A stretch of DNA of 64,000 nt, taken from positions 1,364,001 to 1,428,000 of the forward strand of contig NZ_CP026372.1 of NCBI RefSeq assembly GCF_002953135.1, given 5' to 3'. Of this stretch, positions 9,528 to 17,624 are shown piece by piece. The notes below the pieces were generated by a model. It saw nothing but the letters and a program-made list of their open reading frames with translations. It made no database searches and was not told where the DNA came from. The DNA is from Sphingobium sp. SCG-1 (GTDB taxonomy: Bacteria > Pseudomonadota > Alphaproteobacteria > Sphingomonadales > Sphingomonadaceae). A program made the position numbers and the translations under genes. Position 1 is the stretch's first letter. Every line of letters begins with the position of its first letter.

Positions 9528-10330
9528 CGGTGAAGTGGACGCTTGTGCTGTTGTTCGCCACAGGCATCATGGCTTCACCCGGATTTGCGCAGGGCCTTCG
9601 CCCTTTATGCCCCGAGCGGCCTGGTCTTGGTACAACGCCATGCATTGTGGACAAGGGGCATGTGCTGGCGGAATTGGGGTTGGCCGATTGGACGCGCGAC
9701 AAAGATGAGGCGACGAAATCCGATACTCTGATCGCAGGCGACCTGCTGATGCGCTATGGGCTGGATGCCGTGAGCGAAGTGCAGGTCGGCTGGACAGCCT
9801 ATGGGCACCAGCGGAACAAAGATATCCCGAGCCGCCTTATCGATAAGTCGAGCGGCGTCGGAGATATTCTGATCGGCTATAAACGTAGCCTGTCCGAATC
9901 GGAAGGCTCCGGTTTTTCTGCCGCCATCAAGCTATCTGCGACCTTGCCCGCTGGCGAATCTGCCATAGGCGCAGGCGATTGGGCCGCAGGGTTGATCGTG
10001 CCCGTCAGCGTGGATATCGGCGCAGGTCTTTCATTGGCCGTCACACCGGAAATCGACGCGAACGTGGATGAGGATCGCGACGGTCGCCATCTCTCCTATG
10101 GCACTGTGGCGGGGTTAGGGGTGGATTTGTCGAAATCCATCAATGCTGCGTTCGAAGTCTCCGCCTTCCGGGACGATGATCCATCCGGACACACGACCGA
10201 ATTGCTCGCGGCGGCTTCGCTCGCCTGGCAGGCTTCGGACAATTGTCAACTGGATGCGGGCAGCGCCTTCGGCCTCAATGCGGATAGTCCGGATGTGCGC
10301 GTCTATGCCGGAATATCGCGCCGCTTCTAA
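9524..10330 (+). CDS. Putative outer membrane beta-barrel protein (phenol MetA-pathway type)
   Basis: The 268 residues carry a clear signal peptide ending in GFAQ at about residue 23, then alternating amphipathic strands and a terminal Arg-Arg-Phe, as in outer membrane barrels. It resembles the family annotated as putative MetA-pathway of phenol degradation transporters, a name that is poorly grounded. Cysteines near 30 and 40 and one near 247 may form disulphides, which would fit its coupling to the DsbA-like gene. The ATGA overlap at 9524 makes it the third gene of this envelope operon. Confidence 0.7.
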   Translation: MTVKWTLVLLFATGIMASPGFAQGLRPLCPERPGLGTTPCIVDKGHVLAELGLADWTRDKDEATKSDTLIAGDLLMRYGLDAVSEVQVGWTAYGHQRNKDIPSRLIDKSSGVGDILIGYKRSLSESEGSGFSAAIKLSATLPAGESAIGAGDWAAGLIVPVSVDIGAGLSLAVTPEIDANVDEDRDGRHLSYGTVAGLGVDLSKSINAAFEVSAFRDDDPSGHTTELLAAASLAWQASDNCQLDAGSAFGLNADSPDVRVYAGISRRF

Positions 10331-11010
10331 TCAGCCACCGGGATGCCGCTGCGGGCCTTAAAGCCCTGCGCTACGACATACCATTCGCTCGATCCTTTGC
10401 GGCTGGCGGGCGGCTTGGCGTGCTTCACGGTGGTGAAGTGCTTCTTGAGGATCGTCAGCAACTCGCGGTCGGTGCCTCCTGCGAAGACCTTCGCCACAAA
10501 CGTACCGCCGGGCTTCAACGTCTCGATCGCGAAATGCGCGGCGGCCTCGACCAGGCCCATGGTGCGCAGGTGATCGGTCTGGGCATGGCCGACGGTGTTT
10601 GCCGCCATGTCGGACATCACCAGATCGGGCGCATCGCCCAATTCCGCGCGCAGGATGTCGGGCGCCTTGTCGTCCATGAAGTCCATTTCGAGCAGCGTCA
10701 CGCCCTCGATCTCATCGGTCGGCAGCAAGTCGATGCCGACCACGCGCGCCTTGGGCGATAGCTTCCGCACCACCTGCGCCCAACCTCCCGGCGCTACGCC
10801 CAAGTCGATGACGTGCCGCGCCTGCTTCACGAAATGGAACTTCTCGTCCAACTCGATCAGCTTGAAGGCCGCGCGGCTGCGCCAACCTTGTGCACGCGCC
10901 TGATGTACATATGGGTCGTTCAATTGGCGCTCCAGCCAGCGCGTCGATTGCGCTGTCCGCTTCTTCGCGGTTTTCACGCGGATATGCCCGACGCCGGTGC
11001 CTCTCGTCAT
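10327..11010 (-). CDS. rlmE: 23S rRNA (uridine-2'-O-)methyltransferase RlmE (FtsJ/RrmJ)
   Basis: SAM-dependent enzyme that methylates U2552 in the A loop of 23S rRNA. The 227 residues show the Lys in RAAFKLIELDEK, the SAM motif DLGVAPGGWAQV, the Asp in MSDMAAN, the Lys in TFVAKVF and the Glu in SSEWYVV, matching the K-D-K-E tetrad. The ATG at 11008-11010 overlaps the ppx stop by ATGA, which decides the start over a longer upstream frame. Its 3' end meets the convergent barrel gene with a 4-base overlap. Confidence 0.95.
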   Translation of the reverse strand: MTRGTGVGHIRVKTAKKRTAQSTRWLERQLNDPYVHQARAQGWRSRAAFKLIELDEKFHFVKQARHVIDLGVAPGGWAQVVRKLSPKARVVGIDLLPTDEIEGVTLLEMDFMDDKAPDILRAELGDAPDLVMSDMAANTVGHAQTDHLRTMGLVEAAAHFAIETLKPGGTFVAKVFAGGTDRELLTILKKHFTTVKHAKPPASRKGSSEWYVVAQGFKARSGIPVAD

Positions 11011-12140
11011 GACGCGGCCCTTTGCCCGGAAATGTCGTCGCGGTCCATCAATCCGCGCAAGATGCCCTCGCGAATGCCACGATCCGCCACGCCCAGCCGC
11101 TCGGCGGGCCAGATGTCGAGGATGCTTTCCAGGATCGCGCACCCCGCCACCACCAGATCGGCGCGTTCCGACCCGATGCAGGGCAGCAATCGCCGCTCGG
11201 CTATCGCCATGCTAGCCAGCCGCGTGGAGATCGCGCGCATCGAGACCGAGGGAACGATCAGCCCGTCTATCGCAGCGCGGTCATAGCGCACCAGTTCCAG
11301 ATGCAGGCTGGCCAATGTCGTGACGGTGCCCGAAGTCCCGAGCAGCCGCACCGAACCCTCCGGCGCGGGCAAACGCGCGGCGAAACCGCTGAAGGCTTCC
11401 GTCACTCGAGCGCGCATGCGCGCATAAGCAGCAATGCGTGCTTCCGCGTCATCAGGATCAAACTGTTCCGATTCCGTCAGCGACACCACACCCCACGGCG
11501 CACTCTGCCAGTCAAGGATGCGCGGCGCTGGGCCTTCTGTGTCCACCAGCACCAGCTCGGTCGATCCGCCGCCAATGTCGAAGATAAGAGCAGGGCCTTC
11601 GCCCGGCTCCAGCAGGGCATGGCAGCCAAGGACCGCCAGCCGCGCTTCCTCTTCTGCCGTGATGATATCGAGGGCAATGCCGGTTTCGCGGTAGACCCGA
11701 TCGATGAAAGCAGGACCGTTGCTCGCCCGGCGGCAGGCTTCGGTGGCAACCGATCGCGCCAAAGTCACATGGCGGCGGCGCAGCTTGTCCGCGCAGATGG
11801 ACAATGCGGCGATGGCGCGCTCGATCGCGACGTCGCTGATCCGGCCGCTCGCCGCCAATCCTTCGCCAAGGCGCACGATGCGGGAGAAGGCATCCACGAC
11901 AATGAATCCGTCAGCCGAAGGCTTGGCGATCAGCAGACGGCAGTTGTTGGTGCCAAGGTCGATAGCGGCATAGGACTTGCGACTGGGCCAACGGCTGCCG
12001 GTCGTAGGGCGCATGGCATTAGCCCCGTCGCGGAGAGGCGAGGTCGGAGATTTGGCGGAGGACGAAGCCGCAGGGGCGCCATTGTCCCTCTGGCCGGGGT
12101 TTGGCGAAAGCTGCGGCGATGGGCGGCTGTGCTGCACCAT
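11007..12140 (-). CDS. ppx: Exopolyphosphatase / pppGpp phosphohydrolase family protein
   Basis: Ppx/GppA enzymes hydrolyse polyphosphate or pppGpp using an actin-like ATPase fold. The N-terminal 50 residues are Pro/Ser-rich and probably disordered; a start at Met43 is possible. The fold follows with AAIDLGTNNCRLLI, the catalytic-Glu segment ITAEEEARL, the phosphate loop FDIGGGSTEL and the later LLGTSGTVTTL. At 377 residues it lacks the C-terminal HD extension of E. coli Ppx, as is usual for this short type. It is translationally coupled to rlmE. Polyphosphate versus pppGpp specificity cannot be decided. Confidence 0.88.
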   Translation of the reverse strand: MVQHSRPSPQLSPNPGQRDNGAPAASSSAKSPTSPLRDGANAMRPTTGSRWPSRKSYAAIDLGTNNCRLLIAKPSADGFIVVDAFSRIVRLGEGLAASGRISDVAIERAIAALSICADKLRRRHVTLARSVATEACRRASNGPAFIDRVYRETGIALDIITAEEEARLAVLGCHALLEPGEGPALIFDIGGGSTELVLVDTEGPAPRILDWQSAPWGVVSLTESEQFDPDDAEARIAAYARMRARVTEAFSGFAARLPAPEGSVRLLGTSGTVTTLASLHLELVRYDRAAIDGLIVPSVSMRAISTRLASMAIAERRLLPCIGSERADLVVAGCAILESILDIWPAERLGVADRGIREGILRGLMDRDDISGQRAAS

Positions 12141-12305
12141 GGCCGGGATTACTCACTGTTCTGTTTTCCGTGCGCCGCAACAGGCGCCGGTACTTGGAGC
12201 CAAGAGTAAGGCGATATGTGCAAAAGCGCAAGCTACTGACCCCGCCCGGCAAATCCAGTCGGTAAGAGTGCATGAGCATTGCATCGGTGGCACTTGGCTA
12301 CGGCA

Positions 12306-12334
12306 TTGACAGGCAGGAAGCGCCTGCCTATTTG
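12306..12334 (+). promoter_or_regulatory. Sigma-70-type promoter of tRNA-Gln
   Basis: TTGACA at 12306-12311, a 17-base spacer and TATTTG at 12329-12334 make a near-consensus promoter. The tRNA starts about 45 bases after the -10 box. The spacer is itself an inverted repeat (GGCAGG-N5-CCTGCC), which could be an operator or chance. Confidence 0.65.
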
Positions 12335-12378
12335 CCGCTCTCCGGTCGCCGCGCGCAGGCATGGCGTTCTCCGGCTGA

Positions 12379-12452
12379 TGCCCCGTCGTCTAATGGTAAG
12401 ACAGCGGATTCTGACTCCGCCAATCGTGGTTCGAATCCACGCGGGGCATCCA
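12379..12452 (+). tRNA. tRNA-Gln (CTG anticodon)
   Basis: A 74-nt cloverleaf can be folded by eye. The acceptor stem pairs TGCCCCG with CGGGGCA. The D arm contains AATGGTAA, the anticodon stem GCGGA/TCCGC encloses TTCTGAC giving anticodon CUG, and the T loop is TTCGAAT. The 3' CCA is encoded in the genome. It lies alone between ppx and the HAD-UbiA operon. Confidence 0.96.
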
Positions 12453-12581
12453 ATCTCCACCACATCCTGCAAGGCTCCCATGTGGGTGGCTGTGATAGCC
12501 CCTACGCAGCCCTACGTAATTGCTGGAGATCGCCGCGTTCAGTAGCTTTGGCCACAATCCAATGAGAATTGTGGGGGCCAA

Positions 12582-14033
12582 ATGCTGGTGGAAGATCGTC
12601 TGCTTGACGAGACGGTGGGTGCTGGCAGACCCTTGGTCGTGGATCTGGACGGCACGTTGATCCGATCTGATCTGCTCATCGAGACGATGTTTTCCGCGAT
12701 TGGCCGTGACTTCCGCCTGTTGCTGCCGATGCTCGGTGCGCTGAGGCATGGCAAGGCGGCGGTCAAGCATCACCTCGCTACCGCGACGCCATTTGACGCA
12801 GCAAGTTTGCCCTACGATCCCGACGTGCTGCGGCTCATCGGCATCGCGCGTAGCGAAGGTCGGCCCGTCTATCTCGCGTCCGGGGCATCGGAAAGCCTAG
12901 TGTCGGCCATCGCGGAGCATGTCGGCCTGTTCACAGGCTGGTTCGCATCGTGCGATCGATCGAATTGCGTGGGCGAGGTCAAGGCCGCGCGACTGATCGA
13001 AGCGTTCGGCACGGGCGGTTTCGACTATATCGGAAACGAAGCGGCGGACCTGCCGATCTGGCGCCATGCGCAGGAAGCGATCGGCATTCGCGTCCCCCGC
13101 ACCGTAGCATCACGCGCCTCCCGCGCAGGCAAGCCGCTGCGCCACATCGGTGGCAGCGAGTCTCGCGCGAAGGCGTGGGTGCGGCAATTGCGTGTCCATC
13201 AATATGCGAAGAATGCTCTCGTCTTCGTGCCGATGATTACGTCCGGCCTGATCGACGCAGAGGCGCTGCTGCTTTGCGTGGTCGCCTTCGTCGCTTTTTC
13301 GATGATGGCGTCATCCATCTACATCATCAACGATCTCGTCGATCTTGGCGCAGATCGACGCCATCCGACGAAGAGCCGTCGCCCACTCGCCGCCGGTATA
13401 TTGCCGATCAAGCAGGCGTTAATGGTTTCAGGGTTGCTCGGCGTCGGCGCGATTGCTGTCGCTGCCCTGACATCTTTGCCGTTTCTCGCGGTGTTGGTGG
13501 CTTACGGGGTTCTGACCACCAGCTATTCCTTTGTCCTGAAACGCAAATTCCTGATCGATGTGCTCGCTCTTTCGATGCTTTACACGATCCGGGTGATCGG
13601 CGGCGGTGTCGCGACCGGCATCGCGCTGTCGGAATGGCTGGGCGCGTTTTCGATGATGGTGTTCACCTGTCTCGCGCTGACCAAGCGCTACACCGAACTT
13701 GCGATGCGCGTGGATTCGCAGCTGCCTGAGGCGGACAATCGCAATTACCGGACGAGCGACATGGGGATGATAATGTCGATGGCGGTCGCGGCGGCTTATG
13801 TGTCGGTGACGGTGTTCGCGCTGTACCTGGCTTCGCCGGATGTCCATGCGGCGTATCGCCACCCCCTGTTTCTCTGGGCAATCTGCCCGACCTTGCTCTA
13901 TTGGCTCGGGCGGATGCTGATGCTCGCGCATCGCCGCTTCATGCATGACGATCCGGTCGTGTTTGCCCTTCGTGACCGCACCAGTGCGGTGACACTCGGC
14001 CTGGTGCTGATAATCATGGTGAGTGCGCGCTGA
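12582..14033 (+). CDS. HAD-like phosphatase fused to UbiA prenyltransferase (DPPR synthase-like)
   Basis: The N-terminal ~190 residues are a HAD-type hydrolase with the motif DLDGTLIRSD near residue 20. From about 200 a polytopic UbiA-type membrane domain follows with the prenyl-diphosphate site IINDLVDLGADRRHP and about eight hydrophobic segments. This HAD-UbiA arrangement is known from enzymes that move phosphoribose to decaprenyl phosphate and then dephosphorylate, supplying lipid-linked arabinose or ribose. That substrate is inference. The stop and the next start share one base (TGATG), so it heads a three-gene operon with two more membrane proteins. Confidence 0.85.
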   Translation: MLVEDRLLDETVGAGRPLVVDLDGTLIRSDLLIETMFSAIGRDFRLLLPMLGALRHGKAAVKHHLATATPFDAASLPYDPDVLRLIGIARSEGRPVYLASGASESLVSAIAEHVGLFTGWFASCDRSNCVGEVKAARLIEAFGTGGFDYIGNEAADLPIWRHAQEAIGIRVPRTVASRASRAGKPLRHIGGSESRAKAWVRQLRVHQYAKNALVFVPMITSGLIDAEALLLCVVAFVAFSMMASSIYIINDLVDLGADRRHPTKSRRPLAAGILPIKQALMVSGLLGVGAIAVAALTSLPFLAVLVAYGVLTTSYSFVLKRKFLIDVLALSMLYTIRVIGGGVATGIALSEWLGAFSMMVFTCLALTKRYTELAMRVDSQLPEADNRNYRTSDMGMIMSMAVAAAYVSVTVFALYLASPDVHAAYRHPLFLWAICPTLLYWLGRMLMLAHRRFMHDDPVVFALRDRTSAVTLGLVLIIMVSAR

Positions 14034-14419
14034 TGATGCGAAACACGGTGCCGCTCTGGTTTCTGCCGGTCTTGCTGAGCGTGCTGCTTTCCGCAGGGTC
14101 GCAGATACTGCTTAAGATCGGGGTTTCCACACCGGCAGTGCAGGCCGGGATGGCAAGCGGCGTCGGCATGGACATGTTCCGCGCCGTCGCCACCTCACCC
14201 ATGGTGCTCATCGGCTTCGCGAGCTTTGGCCTCAGCGCTGTCGTCTGGCTTTCGGTTCTGTCGCGGCTGGACGTGTCGCAGGCCTACCCTTGTGTCGCGC
14301 TCGGCATCCTCATCACGTCGCTGACGGGACACCTGTTGCTGGGTGAGGCGCTGCCGCCGATGCGGATCGCAGGGATACTCACGATATTGATGGGCGTCAT
14401 CCTGACGGGGCTGAGTTGA
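14033..14419 (+). CDS. Small EamA/SMR-type membrane transporter
   Basis: The 128-residue protein has four hydrophobic helices with little loop sequence, the size and pattern of SMR proteins and ArnE/ArnF flippase halves. The start of helix 1 carries SQILLKIG, and helix 3 begins SRLDVSQAYP, close to the EamA signature. In this operon it may flip a lipid-linked sugar made by the upstream HAD-UbiA enzyme. That is inferred from context only. The ATG at 14033 (or 14036) overlaps the previous stop. Confidence 0.75.
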   Translation: MMRNTVPLWFLPVLLSVLLSAGSQILLKIGVSTPAVQAGMASGVGMDMFRAVATSPMVLIGFASFGLSAVVWLSVLSRLDVSQAYPCVALGILITSLTGHLLLGEALPPMRIAGILTILMGVILTGLS

Positions 14420-14421
14420 GG

Positions 14422-15771
14422 ATGCAGCCACGCACAAATCCGGCGATTCCCGGTGCGTTAGATGCAGAAGATGGCGAAAGCGGTTCGCGCTGGCTGAACT
14501 GGTTGCCAGCTTACGCACCTGCACGCTTGTCGCGGACGGACTGGCTGGTTGCGGCAGCAGTCGGCATCGTCGCCGCGTGTATCATCCTTTGGAACCACGC
14601 AGCCATCGATCCCGCCGTATACCGCACTTACAACATCTTTTTCCAGGCTGACCCGCCCCGCGTGATATCCAACCTGACCGAACGATGGAGCCACTCGCAG
14701 AACCGCAACGTCGCGCATCCGCTCTTCTCGATCCTGGGACTGTCCGCAGTGAAGGCTGCGGGCGCGGTGGGGATTGCCCCGATGCACGCGATCGCCGTGC
14801 TGCTGGCCGCGATGGCGGCGATAAGCGCGGGCGCTTTCCTGCTGGCGATGCGCGGGTTGGGAATGGCGATGAGACCGGCGTTGGGATTCACCGCTGCTTA
14901 TGTGTCGAGCGCAGCGTTTCTCCACTGGTATGCGTTTCCCGAGACCTACGCCGCAAGTGGCATGACGGTCGTTGTAATGATCGCGATACTGTCATGCGCG
15001 CGTGGATCGACGCTCTGGCTCTGGGCCTTGGGTTCCGCGGCCAGCCTGTCGATGTTGCTCACCAACTGGAGCATCGGCCTTGCCGCCAGCATAATCAGAT
15101 TGCGTTGGAACAGATTTCTGGTGGTCACGATAGTCGCCTTCGCCAGCGTGGCGGCGCTGTCCTTCGTTCAGCACAAAGCGTTGCACAACGCGCGCTTCTT
15201 CCTGGACCCGGTAGGCATTGCGCGCGAGCACACCTTCTCCGGTCCGCAGATGCAGAAGCTGGGTATGCGATGGAGTCCTGTCGCAAGCTTCCGTAACGCG
15301 CTGGTGACGCCCGCGATCGTGCCGCTGCCGGAGGTCGTAACGGAACCCACAGAGTCCGGCCCGTTTACGATGGTAACCAATCAATTCGTGCCGCTTTCCA
15401 GTTTTGGCATTACAGGCGGCCTGACGTTACTTGCATGGATTATCCTGATCGCGGCAGGTACGCAGGCTGCGGTCAGCATTCCGCATCTGCGTCGGATTGG
15501 TGTCCCGCTGATCGCGTTCATCGGGTTCCAGGCCGCTTTCCATACCGTGTATGGCGAGATCGCGTTTCTCTATGCGGCTGACACGCTGCCCGCGATGATG
15601 GCGCTTGCGGCGCTGGGCTGGTTCAGTCCTGCACGGAAGATCGTCCTTGCCGCGCTGTTGCTGTTCATCGGAACAGCCTTGATCACCAACGAATTGCGCT
15701 TCCGGCAGGCAGCGGCCATGTCGCATGACATCGCATTGGATAAGGAAAAAGGCTTGGCTTTCGGCTTCTGA
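14422..15771 (+). CDS. Polytopic membrane protein, possibly a GT-C-type glycosyltransferase
   Basis: About 449 residues with some ten hydrophobic segments after a 45-residue soluble N-terminus. I do not recognise a named family. The long loop after helix 1 (with ERWSHSQNRNVAHPL) and a large periplasmic-looking loop near 255-320 are the kind of arrangement seen in GT-C glycosyltransferases using polyprenyl-phosphate sugars, which suits the operon. The ATG at 14422 is preferred; a TTG at 14416 overlaps the upstream stop and is equally in frame. Confidence 0.7.
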   Translation: MQPRTNPAIPGALDAEDGESGSRWLNWLPAYAPARLSRTDWLVAAAVGIVAACIILWNHAAIDPAVYRTYNIFFQADPPRVISNLTERWSHSQNRNVAHPLFSILGLSAVKAAGAVGIAPMHAIAVLLAAMAAISAGAFLLAMRGLGMAMRPALGFTAAYVSSAAFLHWYAFPETYAASGMTVVVMIAILSCARGSTLWLWALGSAASLSMLLTNWSIGLAASIIRLRWNRFLVVTIVAFASVAALSFVQHKALHNARFFLDPVGIAREHTFSGPQMQKLGMRWSPVASFRNALVTPAIVPLPEVVTEPTESGPFTMVTNQFVPLSSFGITGGLTLLAWIILIAAGTQAAVSIPHLRRIGVPLIAFIGFQAAFHTVYGEIAFLYAADTLPAMMALAALGWFSPARKIVLAALLLFIGTALITNELRFRQAAAMSHDIALDKEKGLAFGF

Positions 15772-15864
15772 TCGCCAGCATCTTCTTTGTTGCAGCGCAA
15801 CCCAACGTGCCCAAAGCCGGCTGCCCTTAAGAATTTCCCTGAGCAATCTCCAGATGATGCGAAT

Positions 15865-15881
15865 ATGACACAGGTTGTCAT
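15865..15881. promoter_or_regulatory. Palindromic operator candidate ATGACA-N5-TGTCAT
   Basis: A perfect 6-base inverted repeat with a 5-base centre, about 90 bp upstream of the outer membrane protein start at 15971. The same core, TGACA-N5-TGTCA, lies 87 bp upstream of the other small outer membrane protein gene (30320-30334). The shared sequence and distance suggest binding of one dimeric regulator. Confidence 0.5.
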
Positions 15882-15970
15882 TTATCTCGCTCGCGCGGAA
15901 ACACTTTGCGCAACCGGCTGTTTCAGGGGGCACCGCCGAAGAAGGCGCGTTGTACGTTTGGAGTGAATAC

Positions 15971-16522
15971 ATGAAGAAGTATCTGTTGGCGGCTGCCGCC
16001 CTTGCCATCCTTCCCGCCACCGCCATGGCGCAGACCGAAACCGCGCCTGACGGCACGCCTGCTTTCGGCATCGAGCCGTATGTCGGCGTCCTTGGCGGCT
16101 ACCACAGCTTCGATCGCAGCAGCGAATTCGGTTCGCCTCTTGGTGGCCGGATGAACGGCGGCCTCGTCAGCGGCGTGGCCGGTGTTAACATTCCACTTGG
16201 CCCCGTATTCGTGGGCGCGGAAGGTAACGCAACTAAGGGCTTTGGCGACATCGATTGGGAATATGGCGTGCGTGGCCGCGTCGGCGCCCGCGCTGGTGAC
16301 AGCGGCATGATCTTCGCATCGGCCGGTTATCAGTGGGTCAACGGCAAGCGCTCATACAGCGACCATAAGGATTGGATCTATGGCGTTGGCGTCGAAGTCG
16401 GCCCCAAGGACATCGGTCTTGGCGGCCTGACCGGCAACTCGGGCGTGCGTCTTCGCCTGCAAGCCGAAACCTATGATTTCGACAGCATCCGTCCGATGGC
16501 TGGCGTAATCTTCCACTTTTAA
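15971..16522 (+). CDS. Small outer membrane beta-barrel protein (opacity-type)
   Basis: The 183 residues begin with a textbook signal peptide (MKKYLLAAAALAILPATAMA, cleavage before QTE). About eight amphipathic strands and a C-terminal Phe-His-Phe follow, typical of an 8-stranded barrel such as OmpW/OmpX/opacity proteins. No ligand can be inferred. It is monocistronic: a palindrome lies about 90 bp upstream and a strong terminator follows. A longer upstream frame to 15875 lacks a signal peptide at its start and is rejected. Confidence 0.85.
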   Translation: MKKYLLAAAALAILPATAMAQTETAPDGTPAFGIEPYVGVLGGYHSFDRSSEFGSPLGGRMNGGLVSGVAGVNIPLGPVFVGAEGNATKGFGDIDWEYGVRGRVGARAGDSGMIFASAGYQWVNGKRSYSDHKDWIYGVGVEVGPKDIGLGGLTGNSGVRLRLQAETYDFDSIRPMAGVIFHF

Positions 16523-16531
16523 TAAAAGGAC

Positions 16532-16562
16532 GGGGCAGGCTCTCGGGTCTGCCCCATTCTTT
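16532..16562. terminator. Bidirectional terminator between the outer membrane protein gene and the TelA/XpaC operon
   Basis: GGGGCAG pairs with CTGCCCC around a 10-base loop. On the plus strand it is followed by ATTCTTT and ends the outer membrane protein transcript. On the minus strand it is followed by GTCCTTTTATT and would end transcripts from the genes to the right. Confidence 0.75.
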
Positions 16563-16710
16563 AACTTCTGCGGCTGCGGAATACCGATGCAGCCGCCCAG
16601 CCGACACCTAATATGCCGGCGATGCCGCTTCCGATCATCAGCAGCGCCCACCCGCCGGCTTCGATAAGCCCGGTGAGCAGATCGACCAATATCAGCGTCA
16701 GGTGGATCAC
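16561..16710 (-). CDS. Possible small two-helix membrane protein (49 aa)
   Basis: A frame from a GTG at 16710 to TAA at 16561 encodes 49 residues with two hydrophobic segments (about 3-16 and 21-41) joined by a GLIEAGGW turn, and a basic tail. Its stop codon lies at the base of the bidirectional terminator, where the last gene of the TelA/XpaC transcript should end. There is no ATG and only a weak ribosome binding site, so it may not be translated. No family is recognised. Confidence 0.35.
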   Translation of the reverse strand: MIHLTLILVDLLTGLIEAGGWALLMIGSGIAGILGVGWAAASVFRSRRS

Positions 16711-16744
16711 GCCGCGTGCCTGACCGAAGAGGGACTCTGCGCTG

Positions 16745-17488
16745 CTACTGGTTTGACCCCGCCTTGATGTCAGGCTCCGGCGCGCCTAACTGCTTCGCTT
16801 CCTGATATTTCAGTTCCAGAAACCGGGTATGTGTGGCGAGGTCGTTCAGATTGCCCGACGCCAGTTGCTCGCTTATCCGGTCGATCTCACTCTCGATTAC
16901 GCCAAGCCCCTCGATCAACTGCTTTTCGGGTACGCGCCCATTGCGCTCCTGCCGCCGCATGGGTTCAGGGATGCTCTGATACCCGGTGACGAGTTCCGGC
17001 AGATGATCCGACAGTAGTCGCCGGACTTCCAGCGCGGCGGGTTCCTGTGGGTTGAGCGTCGCCAGTTGCGGGGCCAGCGTTTCCAGCCGAATACCGATGC
17101 TGTCGATCAGTTGGACGGCGGGGGCGGGCAGGGCCTTGCGCTGGTTGTCCAACCAGATCTCGGTCTGTAGCGGCAACGCCTTGAGGTCGGTTTCGGCGAG
17201 TTTCTCCGGCTTCACTTGCCGGTCCCCCGACACCATGCCCAGCAACAGTACGGCCGCAAGGATCAGCGCCAGCACGATCATAATCCCGCTGGTGCCCAAC
17301 GGCACGAACCAGCCGACGACCGCTGCACCGATCACGATCGCCAACACCGCCGCGACGATCCGCTTAAACTTCTTCATCATCGCCGCGTTGCGCCGCTGGC
17401 GCGCACGTGTGGAAAGGCTGCGGTAGCGGTCGGACGTACGGTTCAGCACGGCTTCGGCGTCGGCGAGGATTTGGTTGGAACGGGTCAT
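16745..17488 (-). CDS. XpaC-like membrane protein linked to TelA
   Basis: The 247 residues start with a basic helical stretch, two close hydrophobic segments at about 43-85 with a short loop, then a long alpha-helical cytoplasmic part. This layout, next to a TelA gene, is that of proteins annotated XpaC (5-bromo-4-chloroindolyl phosphate hydrolysis protein), whose biochemical role is unclear. It is downstream of telA on the same strand, but 137 bp containing a dispersed inverted repeat separate the two. Confidence 0.7.
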   Translation of the reverse strand: MTRSNQILADAEAVLNRTSDRYRSLSTRARQRRNAAMMKKFKRIVAAVLAIVIGAAVVGWFVPLGTSGIMIVLALILAAVLLLGMVSGDRQVKPEKLAETDLKALPLQTEIWLDNQRKALPAPAVQLIDSIGIRLETLAPQLATLNPQEPAALEVRRLLSDHLPELVTGYQSIPEPMRRQERNGRVPEKQLIEGLGVIESEIDRISEQLASGNLNDLATHTRFLELKYQEAKQLGAPEPDIKAGSNQ

Positions 17489-17501
17489 TTGGGCAACCCC
17501 T

Positions 17502-17608
17502 CCCTCCGTTCGGGCTGAGCGAAGTCGAAGCCTTCTGCTGAACGTAGAGAAGCATGCTTCGCCTGCGGCTCAGCAGAACCCTTCGACAGGCTCAGGGCGA
17601 ACGGAGGG
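17502..17608. repeat. Dispersed inverted-repeat element, copy 1
   Basis: The outer arms are CCCTCCGTTCG and CGAACGGAGGG. Inside them, GGCTGAGCGAAGTCGAAG faces CTTCGACAGGCTCAGG. The centre contains CTTCGCCTGCGGCTCAGCAG. The whole unit can fold back on itself. It lies between the TelA and XpaC genes. Related copies are at 20938 and 27768. Confidence 0.85.
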
Positions 17609-17624
17609 GAGGCGTACATTTCAG

